From assembly GCA_021397845.1 (NCBI GenBank), contig CM038044.1:47168354-47232353 (forward strand): a DNA stretch of 64,000 nt. The letters are read 5' to 3'. The notes beneath the pieces are model-generated. The model worked only from the letters and a program-made list of their open reading frames with translations. It was not told the origin of the DNA and searched no databases. This document shows positions 1 through 11,303 of the stretch, one piece after another. The DNA comes from Areca catechu. Lineage: Eukaryota > Streptophyta > Magnoliopsida > Arecales > Arecaceae. Position 1 is the first letter of the stretch, and each line of letters begins with the position of its first letter. The translations under genes were made by a program, and so were the position numbers.

Positions 1-612
1 CAACTATAGAGCCCAGTCCTTTGATTTGTGAGCCAGAAGAATTTATCAAGGACTTAATTTCTTTGAATCAGTACCCTCGGGATGAAGTCACCTCTTTGAC
101 TCCACTTGATCTCTTCCCTGAAATCAATAACCCTTTCTTCCATTATGCAGACCCTTTAGATAGACATCAATCCCATAAGATCAACCTCATTAGTCTAGGA
201 CTAATTCTTGATACCCCTTCCTGCATCCTATTCTACCCGATTAACCCTGAACCCTTTTTTTGTTCCTTACCCAATCAGACTAATCCTGAGTTCACTTCTT
301 ATTTTCTATCCTTTTCTGAAGCTTTTCTTGATTTTCTAACCCTTAGATTGCATTTTGTAGAGGTTTGTATACTGCATTCATTCACCGAGTCTGTCATGTT
401 TGCTTCCTACTTCTGGAAGACCCTCTGGCATCTATTAAGAGTTCATGTCACATTTTCATGTGCATGTCATGATAGGATCAAACCTAAAGAGTCTATAATC
501 TATTAGGTTTTGTCCCTTAGAGTCTAATAAAACATCCTTTGATAGGGATGTCTAGTCGAGTCTATTAGGTATTAGTTGAGTCCAATAAATGCACAAACTG
601 AATTACATGTTT
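1..612 (+). pseudogene. Element L: C-terminal part of acidic ORF1 (non-autonomous Gypsy-like family)
   Basis: The open stretch 21-506 matches, block by block, the product read on the minus strand in element A (13643-14583 and 3205-3462) and in element B. Shared blocks are PEEFI near residue 5, LDLFPEINNPFFH near 29-41, a GLILDTPSC block near 60 and LHFVEV near 108. A stop follows at about 506, and 507-612 is non-coding remnant. I do not recognise the protein family. No enzyme motif is visible; the conserved part is acidic and proline-containing. It lies upstream of an integrase tail and chromodomain remnant, so it occupies the gag-pol region of a deleted LTR retrotransposon. The element continues beyond the left edge of the window. 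Confidence 0.6.
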
Positions 613-1265
613 GCACCTGCACTACCCTCTGCACAGCATATGCATATAGAAATTAGTCAAAAGCTGAACATAACTAATAAACTAACTAACAACTTGGCTA
701 ATTCTCAAAAGTGAGATGAAGAATTTTGCAGGAGATTTTGTAGTTGTAAAGAGTTTTCTGCTCGCGAAGCTGGCTCATCCAAGATAATGAAAATTTATGG
801 ATCCAATGCCTATGTGCTTGAGTTACCACCCAACCTAAGCATTAGTTCCACCTTCAACATCTCAGATCTTGTAGAGTATAGGGACCCAGCAGAGATACCC
901 AACCTAGGCATTAGTTCCACCTTCAACATCTCAGATCTTATAGAGTATAGGGACCCAGCAGAGATACCCAGTGAGCCCTTTGAGACACTCCCTTTCTTTG
1001 TGAGTGAACCCACCCCAGAGTGTTCATATATAATTTAGCCTTTTAGTGAGGAAAAGATTGAGAGAATCCTGGACAATCAAGCTATCGGTACCCAAGATAG
1101 AGGCTATCAGAGGTACTTGATCTGGTCGCAAGGTCAGCTAGAATCTAAGGACTCGTGGATCACTCGTGAGGATCTGCATCACCTCAACCCAGACCTACTC
1201 GAGCACTATGAGAGCCAAGTTATCCCACACTTGACGGGGTCGAGTTCCTCCCATCCCGGGAGAAC
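613..1265 (+). pseudogene. Element L: integrase C-terminus and chromodomain remnant
   Basis: The reading around 787-1038 has the GxNAYVLELP and ISSTFNISDL signature of Gypsy integrase C-termini. It is followed, after a stop, by EKIERILDNQAIGTQ, GYQRYLI and WITREDLHHLNPDLLEHY, the usual order of a plant chromovirus chromodomain. In intact chromoviruses this tail binds chromatin and steers integration. Here the rest of integrase, reverse transcriptase and protease is missing, so the copy is non-autonomous. Upstream (613-786) are decayed codons of the integrase C-terminal domain with stops. A 69-bp in-frame duplication lies at 832-969. The purine-rich stretch at 1256-1265 just before the LTR is the likely polypurine tract. 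Confidence 0.75.
832..969 (+). repeat. Two 69-bp tandem units inside the integrase tail of L
   Basis: Units 832-900 and 901-969 differ at only about two positions. Each is exactly 23 codons, so the frame is kept and the segment containing ISSTFNISDL and EYRDPAEIP is doubled. Element A has a single copy at the matching place (2822-2880, minus strand), so the duplication is specific to L or to its subfamily. Confidence 0.9.
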
Positions 1266-2821
1266 TGGTGGGGGCACCAGGATCAGACATAGATTACTGG
1301 GCCCTATTTGGTTTACCTAGCCTTGTGTTAAATTTTGTAATCAACTAGAATTGAGTCTTGTAATAAGTTGAAGTTAGTTGATTTTTCTTAACCCTCAACC
1401 TAGTCAGTATTTTGAGTCCTATTCATCAATTATGAGTCCGGTATGAGCCCGATTTTTATACAGAGAAGAGGTCACCCTATTTTGGAGTTCCACCAGGCTA
1501 CATCCAGGAGTCAGAGGCTGCTACATCAGCCCATTGGATTTTGTGTAACAACCCAGAATCTAAGATATTTCTAGAAACTCTGATTCTTTCCAAATATCTT
1601 CCAGATGCCCAGATTCCTTCCTAGATACCATAGCATATTCCTAAACTAGGGTATCCATGATTTTAGAGGTCCACCTACATCCCAATCCAAAGAAGTCAAG
1701 CCCAGGTGCCAAGCCCAAGCCCTTAAGAAGCAAGATTCTAGGGAATATTCCTGCTACCAGGCTACCAAGCCATCCCAACTTCCAAAGGCCCAAACCCATG
1801 CACTGAAGCCCCTTTAGGCCGGCCCCTTGCTGCTCCTAGAGGCCCAACACGTCCCCCTAGGCATCCTTGAAGTGTTGACCATGTCCAAATAGGTTTAACC
1901 AAGTCCAAGTTGAAGAGAAGGAGAAGACCAAGTTTATTCCTAACATAGTTGGGATTTCTAATCCTTTTAAACTTTGTAATTCTAACCTAACTAGGAAAGG
2001 ACTTGTACTCTAATTAGGAAGAGAACTTGTAACTCAAGTGTAACCATGGTTAGTGAGGGCATGGGAACTCTATAAATACCCCACCCCTCCCCCTCTTGTA
2101 ATCATCTCTTTCTTATGAATAAACCTTGCTGAAATTTGGATTAATTGCCTTGTGTTTGAGTTTGGTTCTCTCTTTGAGTGCTCTCATTGAGTTCCTGGAT
2201 TAAAACACTACTACCCTAGCATCCCTTGGCAACCCTGGAGATCAGCCATGCCCAAGAATTGGAAGCCCTAGCTGCCATTAAAGCCCAGGAGCTTCTTCTT
2301 CCCCGGCTGCCATCTTCTAACCCTAATCTCGATTCCTTCCAAACCATAGTTTCTTTTCTAATTTTTATTTACTGTTCTGATTAACTTTTGATGCTTGGAG
2401 GATCCCTGAGATGCTTCCCCTCCCCTAAGGAGGCCTTCTTTGCTGCCCGAACCACCCAGATTAGCCATCAGATTCAAGGGAAACAAGGCTTCTTCTTCCA
2501 GGCTCCGATCAGAGTTGTGAGTGATCCCTGCTGCTTCTGAATTTCAATCTCTGACTGCTATGAAACCTTCCCTTCTCTTATTATCTGATTTGCTTGAAGT
2601 TAACTATCCTAAGCCAGGAATTCCTTAATTTTTGGGTCTTGTCTTTTTTTATCTTGCATGATTCAGCCTGCGATATGATGATTTCTTAGAATTGCTGAAT
2701 ACTTGCTAGTTCTTTATTTTTCTTTGAGACATTAGCCATCAAACCTAAATCTAAAAATCTCAAAAAAATTAGTTTACTACTTTTACTGCATATTTAGCAT
2801 TCTTAGAGTCATCCTGCATCA
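1266..2821 (+). repeat. 3' LTR of element L
   Basis: It begins TGGTGGGGGCACCAGG after the chromodomain and purine-rich tract, and ends GTCATCCTGCATCA, where minus-strand sequence of element A resumes. It is clearly homologous to the LTR at 15724-17272 read on the other strand: both share the start GGGG(A/G)CACCAGGATCA, the block CTCAACCTAGTCAGTAT, the promoter and the end. Length is 1556 bp. A TATA box (TATAAATA, 2071-2078) is followed by a C-rich stretch and a TGAATAAA poly(A) signal about 50 bp on, so the R region is short. L sits inside element A in opposite orientation; the target-site duplication cannot be checked because the 5' end is outside the window. Confidence 0.85.
2071..2078 (+). 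promoter_or_regulatory. TATA box of the L LTR
   Basis: TATAAATA is followed directly by CCCCACCCCTCCCCCTC. The same core promoter occurs in the LTRs of A, B and SE, each time with a TGAATAAA-like signal just downstream. Confidence 0.7.
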
Positions 2822-3467
2822 CTCCCTAGACTTTACAAAGTTTGAGATGATGAAAGTGGAGCTAATACCTAAATCAGGTGATATCTCAGGAACATAGGCA
2901 TTGGGTCCACTACTATTCATTATTTTGGATGGGCCAGCTTCACGAGTAGAAAACTCTTTGACACTCACATATTCCTCTGCATAAAAATCTTTATCTTTCT
3001 TTCGGAAATTAGCCAAGTTATTATTTAGTTCATTAATTATGTTCAACTCTTGACTAAGATCATGATGCATATGCTGTGCAGAGGCTAGTGCATGTGTGGA
3101 CAGATAGATTGGGTCTGTAAATTTATTGGACTCTAGACTAACACCTAATAGACTCGACTAGGCTTCCCTATCAAAGAAAATTTATTGGACTCTAGGGATG
3201 AAACCTAACAGACTATAGACTCTTTAAGTTTAACCCTAGCATGGCATGCATACGAAAACTTACTATGTACTTCTAGTAAATGCCAAAGGGTATGCAAGAA
3301 GTAAGATGCAAACCTAACATGCACAAGGTATGTATGCAATATTCTTACTTCTACAAAATGCAAATGAATAGTTAAAGAAACATAAGAAAATTCATGAAAA
3401 GATAGAAAATATGAGGTGGATTCAGGGTTAGCCTGATTGAAAAAGGGTTCAAGGTTAATCAAGTAGA
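2822..3467 (-). pseudogene. Element A: ORF1 tail and integrase C-terminus (part left of Copia-1)
   Basis: Read on the minus strand, 3462-3205 continues the ORF1 product interrupted by Copia-1; the blocks NPESTSYFLSF and LHFVEVRILH match L at 240-400. Further on, 3070-2819 encodes HDLSQELN, REAGPSKIM, GPNAYVPEI and DLGISSTF, the pattern of a Gypsy integrase C-terminal domain. The reading is cut at 2822 by the inserted 3' LTR of L, so A's chromodomain and 3' LTR must lie left of the window. Between the two blocks (3071-3204) the frame is closed. This copy does not have the 69-bp duplication seen in L. Confidence 0.7.
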
Positions 3468-3472
3468 CTAAG
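3468..3472. repeat. Target-site duplication (left) of Copia-1
   Basis: CTAAG immediately left of the TG of the LTR is repeated as CTAAG at 13638-13642, immediately right of the other LTR. Removing Copia-1 and one copy restores a sequence that aligns with element L around 205-235. Confidence 0.95.
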
Positions 3473-5805
3473 TGAAAGTAAAAATGTGGTGCAGGTGCCT
3501 ACACTAAGCATGCAACAGCACAGGGAGCAGGTAAATATTTTAAAATATTTTTAAAATAAGTGCGGAAAATACCTACTCCGCACAGGATCTAGCATATGTA
3601 AGATGCATGTATTGGCATGATACAGGACATATAATATTTATAAATATTTTAATAAATCTAGATCTACACATGCACCGAAATTAAAACCCAAAAACATACC
3701 TTATTCCCAGCTGGAATAAGTCTAGGATAAACCTGGAATAGACTGGAATAACTGGAATAAAGTTATTCCAGTCGTCTTCCACCTTGGGCTGAAAACTGGG
3801 CTTCCGAAAAGTCCCCGGAACGCTGCCTTCCGGACCTCCGATCGCTCCCAAATTTGGGCTGTAGATTCTTAAGGAAGTCCTCTTCGATTTGGCACTAGTT
3901 TCTGCAAGAAAAACTAAGCCAATAAATCATAAAAATTTGCCGAAGTCTGCTGCACGAAAATGGCAGCAGAACAGAGTAGCTGTCTTCGTCGTTGGATTTC
4001 GGGCAATTGGAGCGATCCCGGCTCGCGTGGTTTGCTCCGAGGAGTAGAAGAATACTCCCTCTAGAGGGGAGACATGCCCGGGGCTCTCCGATCCCTCTCC
4101 ACGCACGGTGCTAGCCGCCGGAAGATGGTTCACGGTCACAGGTTGCTGCAGCAAAACAGAATTGCTACAGCAGGGATTTTGGGAGCACTTGAAACGATGG
4201 GTTCTCTCCCTCACACCCTCCAAATCCCAACCTAACTAGCACCCAATGGAAGCAATCTCTCAACCTCTCAAAAGGAATAACATTTAACTCTTCACACGCT
4301 GGAAAAAACTCGTTGGTTTTTCACTTCACACATCAGAACCAACTTGCTGAAAGGGGCGTTGGAGTTAATATAAACAGCAGGGTGAATGGACAACGGAGAG
4401 GGTGGGAGGCCAAGGGGTCACCGGCTGTAATTTACCCAATAAACCAGCCATTAATAGGGGATTAAAGCCATTAAACAAGGTTTAATTCCAGCGGGTTGAG
4501 GGAGGAGAAGAGACGCGCGACGAAATGGCTTCCACGGACGTTTGGCCTGCGTTTGGAATTCCTCCATTCAAATGACCGTGTAAAACGGTCCAAGGGGAGA
4601 AAAACCATGGTGGAAACCGGTTCAACCAAAAACTGGTCCAATCCCTTTAAACCAAACGGTTCAATCCAATTGGACCTGATTCAAGGAATAAAATTGGTTC
4701 ACAACCAATTGGAGGCCGAAACGAACTCCGAATCAGTTCAAAACTGATTCAGAAAAATCCTGGTGCAGAGCTGGTCAACCCGGAACATTTTCCGGTCGAC
4801 ACAGACAAGGGCAAGACGGGGAAAAGAGTGCTCAAAAGTACTATGACCATAAAACCGAGACGATTCCCAATCGTAATCGGTATCCGGATCAAAGAGTTAT
4901 CCTCTGTGGCGTGTGACCTCATAGGTTCGAACCTAAACGGTAGCACTAGAACAATTTTTAGTACCAGCACAGGAAACCATCTAGCAATGGGTCCCGACGT
5001 CCGGATAGGTCGAAGATGCGGGAGCAAACTATCGAACCTCTGGCATATGGTTACCGTATAATTCATCCTTTTGACCTCTAATGCTCAGGACGACTGAGAT
5101 TGGGCTGCCAACCCAGACTGTGTCAGTCGACTACGTGTCTCAACCTCGCAAGCCCAGTGACTCTTCACTAGGACTACCCCGGCTGAGGATTTGCTAAATT
5201 GAGATACAGCGAGATATTCAATCTAAACTGTTTGGACAGGTCAATTCCATCTTGGTCCATCACTGCTCCACAAGTACTTGCCTGTACCTAGAAACCTTTC
5301 GTCACCGGAATAAAAATCCGGGTAGTCTGGCACCAAAACACAGGGAGTTGCTTGCAAGCTACCGTGATGACCTCAGGTCAAAAGGACACTTATACCCATA
5401 TCCAATCGTGAGTATCCCTTTGGCAGAAAGGGACTGCACGGAGTCACGTTCAATGAGATATCACATATATCCCACTTGCAGATCACATCAGTGTCACCAC
5501 ACTTATTTTGGTCAAGAGGACAACCAAACGATGTGAACTACAACAACCTATACTTGATATATTGCTGTCCAGTATATTATATCCTTTGGTTGTGAACAGG
5601 ATTTAAGGACTACTCGATACATCCTCTCTGTATCGAAGTCAGTGTAGTCCTAAGGACTTCATCACTTGGAAAAAGTTCATTTTTAGGAAAAATCAATATG
5701 TGATGAGCTGCCAAATAACAATTTTATTAATTCATAAAATAAATACAGTGCTGAGCACAACCGCCTACAACCCAGGCGATTGGTTTTGGGACACAATTAC
5801 CAACA
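3473..5805 (-). repeat. 3' LTR of Copia-1
   Basis: It matches 11305-13637 end to end at equal length. In element sense it follows the polypurine tract at 5806-5816. A TATA-like TTTATATTAA lies at 4365-4374 on the minus strand, so transcription would start near 4335. An open stretch downstream (4223-3927) begins MEGVRERTHR. In this LTR it ends at a TGA near 3927; the 5' LTR has CGA there. Confidence 0.95.
4365..4374 (-). promoter_or_regulatory. Candidate TATA box, Copia-1 3' LTR
   Basis: Minus-strand TTTATATTAA is conserved at 12197-12206 in the other LTR. It lies about 1.4 kb into the LTR, which would make U3 about 1.4 kb and R-U5 about 0.9 kb. This is inferred from sequence only. Confidence 0.5.
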
Positions 5806-5816
5806 ACTCCCACTTG
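5806..5816 (-). other. Polypurine tract of Copia-1
   Basis: Minus-strand AAGTGGGAGT directly precedes the TGTTGG start of the 3' LTR. Copia-3 has the same AAGTGGGAGT tract before its 3' LTR. Confidence 0.85.
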
Positions 5817-5818
5817 TA

Positions 5819-6190
5819 CTAAAGCCAATCAGAAGAGTATCTAATACCCATTTCCCATTTACAATAGTCGAACTCTTTTATTCCGAGGGCTTTTGTGAAA
5901 GGGTCGGCCAGATTTTCTTTTCCATCGATCTTCAGAAGATTGATGTCGCCTCGTTCCACGATCTCTCGTACGAGGTGGTAGCGCCACAAAATGTGCTTGG
6001 TGCGGTGATGAGCTTTCGGCTCCTTAGCTTGAGCAATGGCTCCAGTGCTGTCACAGTACACCGGAACAGGACCATCTAGGGAAGGTGCCACCCCTAGCTC
6101 TTCAAGGAACTTCCGCAACCACACAGCTTCCTTTGCTGCATCTGATGCTGCAATATATTCTGCTTCGCATACCGAGTCTGCAACAGTTGC
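5819..6190 (-). pseudogene. Copia-1 RNase H, C-terminal part
   Basis: This is the continuation of the polyprotein after the in-frame TAG at about 6191-6193. Visible blocks are CEAEYIAASDAAKEAVW, a Tyr-Cys-Asp catalytic aspartate, TKHILWRYHLVREI and ENLADPFTKAL, which is the normal C-terminus of Copia RNase H. Reading continues to a stop at 5819, just before the polypurine tract. RNase H removes the RNA template during reverse transcription. Length and motif order are normal. The stop upstream is CAG to TAG relative to the family consensus (WKSSKQ). Confidence 0.9.
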
Positions 6191-6958
6191 CTACTTGGAA
6201 CTTTTCCAGCAGATCGCTCCTCCGTTGAGGGTAAAAACAAACCCTGACACACTCTTGCTATCATCTCTATCTAACTGGAAACTGGAGTCAGTGTACCCCA
6301 CAAGTTTCAAGTCAGGTTCTCCATAAATCAGCCATTGATCTTTAGTATTTCTCAAATACTTGAGGATGGTCTTAACCACCTTCCAATGCGCCTCACCTGG
6401 GTCAAACAGGTATCTACTCACTACTCCTAGTGAGTATGCCACGTCTGGTCTAGTACAAGTCATAGCATACATGATAGAGCCTACTGCAGAAGCATAAGGT
6501 ACTCTACTCATGCGTTCTCTTTCCTCAGGAGTTGTCGCACAATCCCTTTTGGAAAGAGTAATTCCAGAACCTATCGAAAGATAGCCTTTCTTGGAATTTT
6601 CCATGCTGAACCGTTTCAGCACGGTATCAATGTACATAGACTGGGACAGTCCTAAAAGCTTCTTGGATCTATCTCTATAGATCTTCATACCTAGTATGTA
6701 AGAAGCTTCACCCAAGTCCTTCATGGAGAACTGAGATGATAACCAGACCTTTATTCCTTGTAATGCTGCGACGTCATTCCCGATTAAGAGAATGTCGTCA
6801 ACATACAATACTAGGAATACAATCACAGAACCATTAACCCATTTATAGATGCACGGTTCTTCTCCATTTTTAACGAAGCCGTACGATTTGATACACCTAT
6901 CAAACCGTAAGTTCCAACTTCGAGATGATTGCTTGAGTCCATAAATGGACCTGTGCAA
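6191..6958 (-). pseudogene. Copia-1 reverse transcriptase second half and RNase H start
   Basis: Residues near 5-10 are SIYGLKQ, and YVDD, the RT catalytic motif, is at residues 52-55. The block FSMKDLGEASYILGMKI follows. The RNase H domain begins near residue 219 with GYTDSSFQ, carrying its first catalytic Asp. The frame is the same as the upstream pol piece (6968-8854); they are separated by one TAA near 6967, where Copia relatives have Gln before VCKL. The domain is otherwise complete, so this is one polyprotein with point nonsense mutations and not two genes. Confidence 0.93.
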
Positions 6959-6967
6959 CTTGCATAC

Positions 6968-8854
6968 TTATGATTCATCTGTGGATGTGAACCCTTCAGG
7001 CTGTATCATATACACCTCCTCTTCCAGCTCCCCATTTAGGAAAGCGGTTCGGACATCCATCTGCCAGATCTCGTAATCAAAATATGCTGCCAAAGCAAGC
7101 ATGATCCGAATGGACTTGAGCATTGCCACAGGGGAGAAAGTCTCATCATAATCGATACCATATCGTTGACGATACCCCTTGGCAACCAGACGGGCTTTAT
7201 AGGTCTCTACCTTTCCATCTGCGCCCCTTTTCTTCTTGAAGATCCATTTACACCCGATGGGTTTTATTTCCTCAAGCGGATCAACCAATGTCCAAACATT
7301 GTTGATTTCCATGGACTCCATTTCGGATCGTATGGCTCCAAGCCATGCCTCAAAGTCAGATCTCTGAAGTGCATCCATATAGGTGATCGGATCCTCATTG
7401 TTCTCATCGAGCTCAATGGGATCGCCGTTCCAGACCAAGAAACCGTAGTATCTGTCCGGCTGACGCGGTATTCTACCGGATCTCCTAATGGGTTCTGGGT
7501 GTGATTCAATCATAGTCGGTTCTACGATGTCCTTAGAGTGTGTAGGTTCTTCTATTGGCTGAACTTCATCAAGTTCAATCTTAGAGGCTATAGTTCCTTC
7601 TCCAAGGAACTCCTTTTCCAAAAAGATAGCTCTAAGAGCAACGAACACCTTTTGTTCATTCTCCAAGTAGAAGAAATACCCTTTGGTTTCCTTAGGATAA
7701 CCAACGAATAAACACCGATCAGACCTAGGACCAAGTTTGTCTGAGTCTAAATGCTTTACGTAAGCCGGACAACCCCAGACCTGAAGGTGTGAGATTGATG
7801 GTTTACCTCCATTCCACATCTCATACGGAGTGGAGACAACAGATTTACTTGGAACATTATTTAATAAGTAACAGGCTGTCTGAAGCACATATCCCCAAAA
7901 AGATAGCGGTAGAGTTGCAAAGCCCATCATGGATCGAACCATGTCCAACAAGGTTCGATTCCTCCTTTCGGACACACCATTCAACTGTGGTGTTCCTGGA
8001 GGAGTCCACTGAGAGAGAATTCCATTCTCCTCAAGATATGTCAAAAAAGCATCAGATAAATATTCGCTACCTCGATCAGATCGAAGGGTTTTAATACCTT
8101 TTCCAGTTTGCTTTTCTACTTCATTACGGTATCGTTTGAACATTTCAAACGACTCAGACTTATGTCTCATTAAAAAGACATAACCGAACCTTGAAAAGTC
8201 GTCTGTAAAAGTAATGAAATATTTGTATCCTCCTCTAGCACTAACTGTCATCGGTCCACATACATCAGTATGTATTAGACTTAGAAGTTCTGTAGCTCGT
8301 TCACCTTTTCCAGTAAAAGGTGACTTGGTCATTTTACCAAGTAAACAGGATTCACAAGTGGGCAGTGATTCAAAATTACTGACCTCGAGGAGTCCATCTC
8401 CTCGCATCTTGTTTATCCTATTTTGGTTAATATGACCTAGCCTATAGTGCCAAAGATACAAATCGTTGACATTATCCAACCTTGAGCATTTGCTGGAAGT
8501 GTACATTACACTAACAGGCCTTGATAGTACGTATATGCCATTATTTAATCTAGCTTTCATTATAAAAGAGTTATTCAAAATAACATTGCAAAAATCTTCT
8601 TTTATTGATAGTTCAAAACCACAACTGGCCAAAAGGCCTACAAAGATTATGCTCATAATGAAACTAGGACAATAGTGACAGTCGACTAGTTCGACAGTAC
8701 AAGACTCAAAGACAAGATGCAGGACTCCAACCGCCAGTACTGGAACATGATTTCCATTCCCGACGCTCAGAAAATGTTCTCCATCTTCAAATCTTCTGCT
8801 AACTTGAAGTCCCTGTAATGAATTACAAACATGAATTAGACTACCAGTATCCAA
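6968..8854 (-). pseudogene. Copia-1 protease, integrase and N-terminal reverse transcriptase
   Basis: The 628-codon stretch starts at the protease active site DTGS. The integrase zinc-binding HHCC is H136, H141, C167 and C170. The DDE catalytic residues are D197 (HTDVCGPM), D260 (SDRGSEY) and E296 (NGVSERRN), with the canonical 35-residue spacing between the second and third. RT begins near 520 (GCKWIFKKK) and includes QMDVRTAFLNG near 600. All expected catalytic residues of protease and integrase are present. It overlaps the gag frame by 19 bp in another frame, the site of the frameshift. Close family likeness to the BARE-1/Angela pol is from memory of the motifs, not from a search. Confidence 0.95.
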
Positions 8855-9762
8855 TGCCAGTTAGCAGTATCAACAATTGAGTAATTACAAGGTTTTATCA
8901 TATAAATACCTTGTTCAGCAGACTTCTGCTTTCTCGGCCTGTTCGGATCAAGGGACGCAATATAAAGAGGACAGTTCCTCTTCCAGTGTCCCTTCTTCTT
9001 GTAGTGGAAGCACTCTGCAGAAGATTGATCAGCCTTATACTTCCTGGTCTGACTAGGGCCAGGAGCATTCTGCACCTTCTTTCCCTTCTTATTTGTTTTC
9101 TTCTTCCCTTTCTTAAAGGGACGACGACCTCTACCTCCTCCCACTAAATTCACCACCCCCTTATTCAGTTGGTGGTCTTTCTCGAAAGTCTGCAGCAACC
9201 CCAAAAGACCATGGTAGTTGACTGCAGGCTTGTTCATTCTATAATGATCAAGAAAGTCAAGATAGGAGGAGGGAAGAGAATTCAGGATCGCATCCTTGCT
9301 GAGCTGCTCGTGCAAGGGGCATCCGTGTTTGCCCAGTTTTTCAATCAACTCGATCATGTACAATACATGATCAGTGACTGAACCGCCATTCGGCATCTTG
9401 GAGTTGTAGATGGCACAAGATACTTTGTACCGTTCTACATCATCCGGGGTGCCGAAGGATTCCTTCAACTTTTGAAGGATTTCATCAGGTTGGGCCTCCT
9501 CAAATTTGCGAGTGAACTCGTCGTTCATCGCCGCTAGCATAATACAACGGACAGTAGTCCGATCAGAGACCCACTTCAGATAAGCATCTCTGACCGCACT
9601 CCGTGCATTAGCGGGAGGGATTTCAGGTGCCGGATCCGTTATCACATACAGGATCCGTTCGTGCTCTAGAACTATTCTCAACTTTCGATACCAACTATCA
9701 AAGTTGTGACCCTTTAACTTCTCGTTATCGAGAAGTGACCGAAGCGACAAGTTTGAAGACAT
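8836..9762 (-). pseudogene. Copia-1 gag (capsid and nucleocapsid)
   Basis: The 308-codon ORF starts MSSNLSLRSLL, the usual Angela gag start. It carries the capsid blocks WVSDRTTVRCIMLAAM and EERYKV-like VERYKVSCAIYNSKM, then a Lys-rich linker and a nucleocapsid knuckle near residues 251-266. The knuckle is expected to be CX2CX4HX4C but reads CFHYKKKGHWKRNC, so the second zinc-binding Cys is Tyr. Copia-3 retains CFHCGKTGHWKKNC. The C-terminus runs into the protease region, where a single-base frameshift near 8840-8854 leads to a stop. Gag packages the element RNA into virus-like particles; this copy is probably defective in RNA binding. Confidence 0.93.
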
Positions 9763-9927
9763 CTGAAAAGAAAATAAGACCTATTAGTATATGAATTAAT
9801 AAATTAACCAAAAGACTTGGACTTTAGTCTAAAGGTTTCTCCCACTAATTTTTCAGATTGGTAGCCTCTGACTCCAATCCGTGAAAACACTTTTTCAAGT
9901 GGGTACTGAAATCCAATAGGCTACGCA

Positions 9928-10152
9928 TGAGCCCGACTAAGGCCGGCTCACCCATACGAGCCTAAAGGTAGGTTCGTAAACCAATTGTTTTCCTAAATAA
10001 TTTTCAGTATTTTATTTTGCCCCAGAGAACACCCCAATCGGCCTAGGGGCCTCCTATTGCGGGTCTCTGGTTAGGTCCAACCATTAAAATGACTAATCCA
10101 ATGCTTCCAGCTAACTAAAGACCAAGCCCGATTATGGCCGGCCCACCTGGTC
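9928..10152 (-). repeat. Hairpin series with common GC-rich core in the Copia-1 leader
   Basis: Three hairpins, in + strand coordinates. 9928-9950 has arms TGAGCC/GGCTCA. 10022-10070 has arms CCAGAGA/TCTCTGG plus CCC/GGG and CAAT/ATTG. 10120-10152 has arms GACCA/TGGTC. The first and third share the 16-mer GCCCGAYTAWGGCCGG at their centre, and the second has a related CGGCCTAGGGGCC. The arms are unrelated to one another but each is self-complementary. Confidence 0.7.
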
Positions 10153-10544
10153 CCGTTAAGGAGGTTGCACTGAACCATCATCGATCAGATAGAAATTCCA
10201 GTCGCCGGATGTACACCCGTTCTATGGAACTGCCGATGCACACCAAGCTAGTGGATACATTTCTATCCAACTTAATGGGAGGCTAAGACACTGTCAACTC
10301 CTTGACTTAGTCTTTTAAGGACCTAATAATTTTAGAGGATTTTTTTTTTTTTTTTTTTTATAGTTATGACAGAAGAAAAAGGGAAGGACATGGATCATCC
10401 TCCCACTGAATCAATCAGATTCCAGGAGGGTTGAATTAAATCAACAATTGATCCATGGGCACCTATTGATCAGTCAGACCGATCAACCTGGGTGACATGG
10501 GTTAACTCGAGTCATTGAGCTTTTCCAATCAGTTCTGGTCGACT

Positions 10545-10623
10545 CGACTAGCCAGGTAGGTGAGATCATGGGTGAGTATCCACCATTAACCATCTTTCCT
10601 AGACACCAACCAAGTTGGCCAGG
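10545..10623 (-). other. Shared leader module, copy in Copia-1
   Basis: In element sense it contains CCTGGCCAAC, TTGGTGTCTAGGAAAG, a GGTGGATACTCACC hairpin and CTACCTGGCTAGTC, in the same order as the copies in Copia-3 (53010-53085), F (32145-32220), A and B. The two ends can pair using G-U wobbles. Confidence 0.75.
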
Positions 10624-11287
10624 AAAGAGGTAGCCTCATACAGCCATGATCATAATTGCCAAACCTACCTCGATACCAATCGGTTTACCAGACTCGATCA
10701 GACTAGCCTAAAGACTCGGGCATCCACAGAGCTACTAATTGGATCCATTTTAGATGAACGGATCAACTAATCTAACTATTAGATAGTTCTAAAGAAAGAC
10801 CTTAAACAACTTTTGTTTAATCTTTTTTAATCCGGTTCAACTAAACTTAGGTCTAACCCAGTGATGGACCCAACTAATCAGCTAACCAATTAACCCAATT
10901 TGGCTTATGCAAATTTTATTAGATTTCATAAACCTAAAATTTTTTTTTTATTAAGCCAAATACTTAATTAAAATATTTTTTAATTAAGTCTCTATGTAAA
11001 ACAATTTTACATCTTAAATAATGCATCATATCTAGATTTATACTTTTATAAATATTATATGACCCAAATAACAAAATTATAAATCATGCCAAAATTATAA
11101 AATAATTTTAATTTCTTTTTGATTTCCTTAAAGGATCCTTCTGAAGAGGCCAATACAGACGAACCGCATCGTGTCAAAGACACACGGCCATGGTGAAGGT
11201 CTCAACTAGGTTTCTAAAAGTACTCTCTAATCCCAAGATTAAACAATTTAATCTACTATACATGCATCAAGATATGTTACTCTAGAA

Positions 11288-11303
11288 CCTGGCTCTGATA
11301 CCA
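11288..11303 (-). other. Primer-binding site of Copia-1
   Basis: Minus-strand TGGTATCAGAGCCAGG lies one base after the LTR end. This is the complement of the 3' end of plant initiator tRNA-Met, the primer known for BARE-like elements. Confidence 0.93.

Noticed and set aside
5252..5536. Plus-strand ORF of 94 codons found in both Copia-1 LTRs (also 13084-13368)
   Set aside because: It is antisense to the element, lies in the U3 part of the LTR, and resembles no protein; identity between the LTRs is expected without selection.
7166..7504. Plus-strand ORFs within the Copia-1 pol region (also 7789-8094, 8911-9147 and others)
   Set aside because: Shadows of the minus-strand polyprotein; no independent motif.
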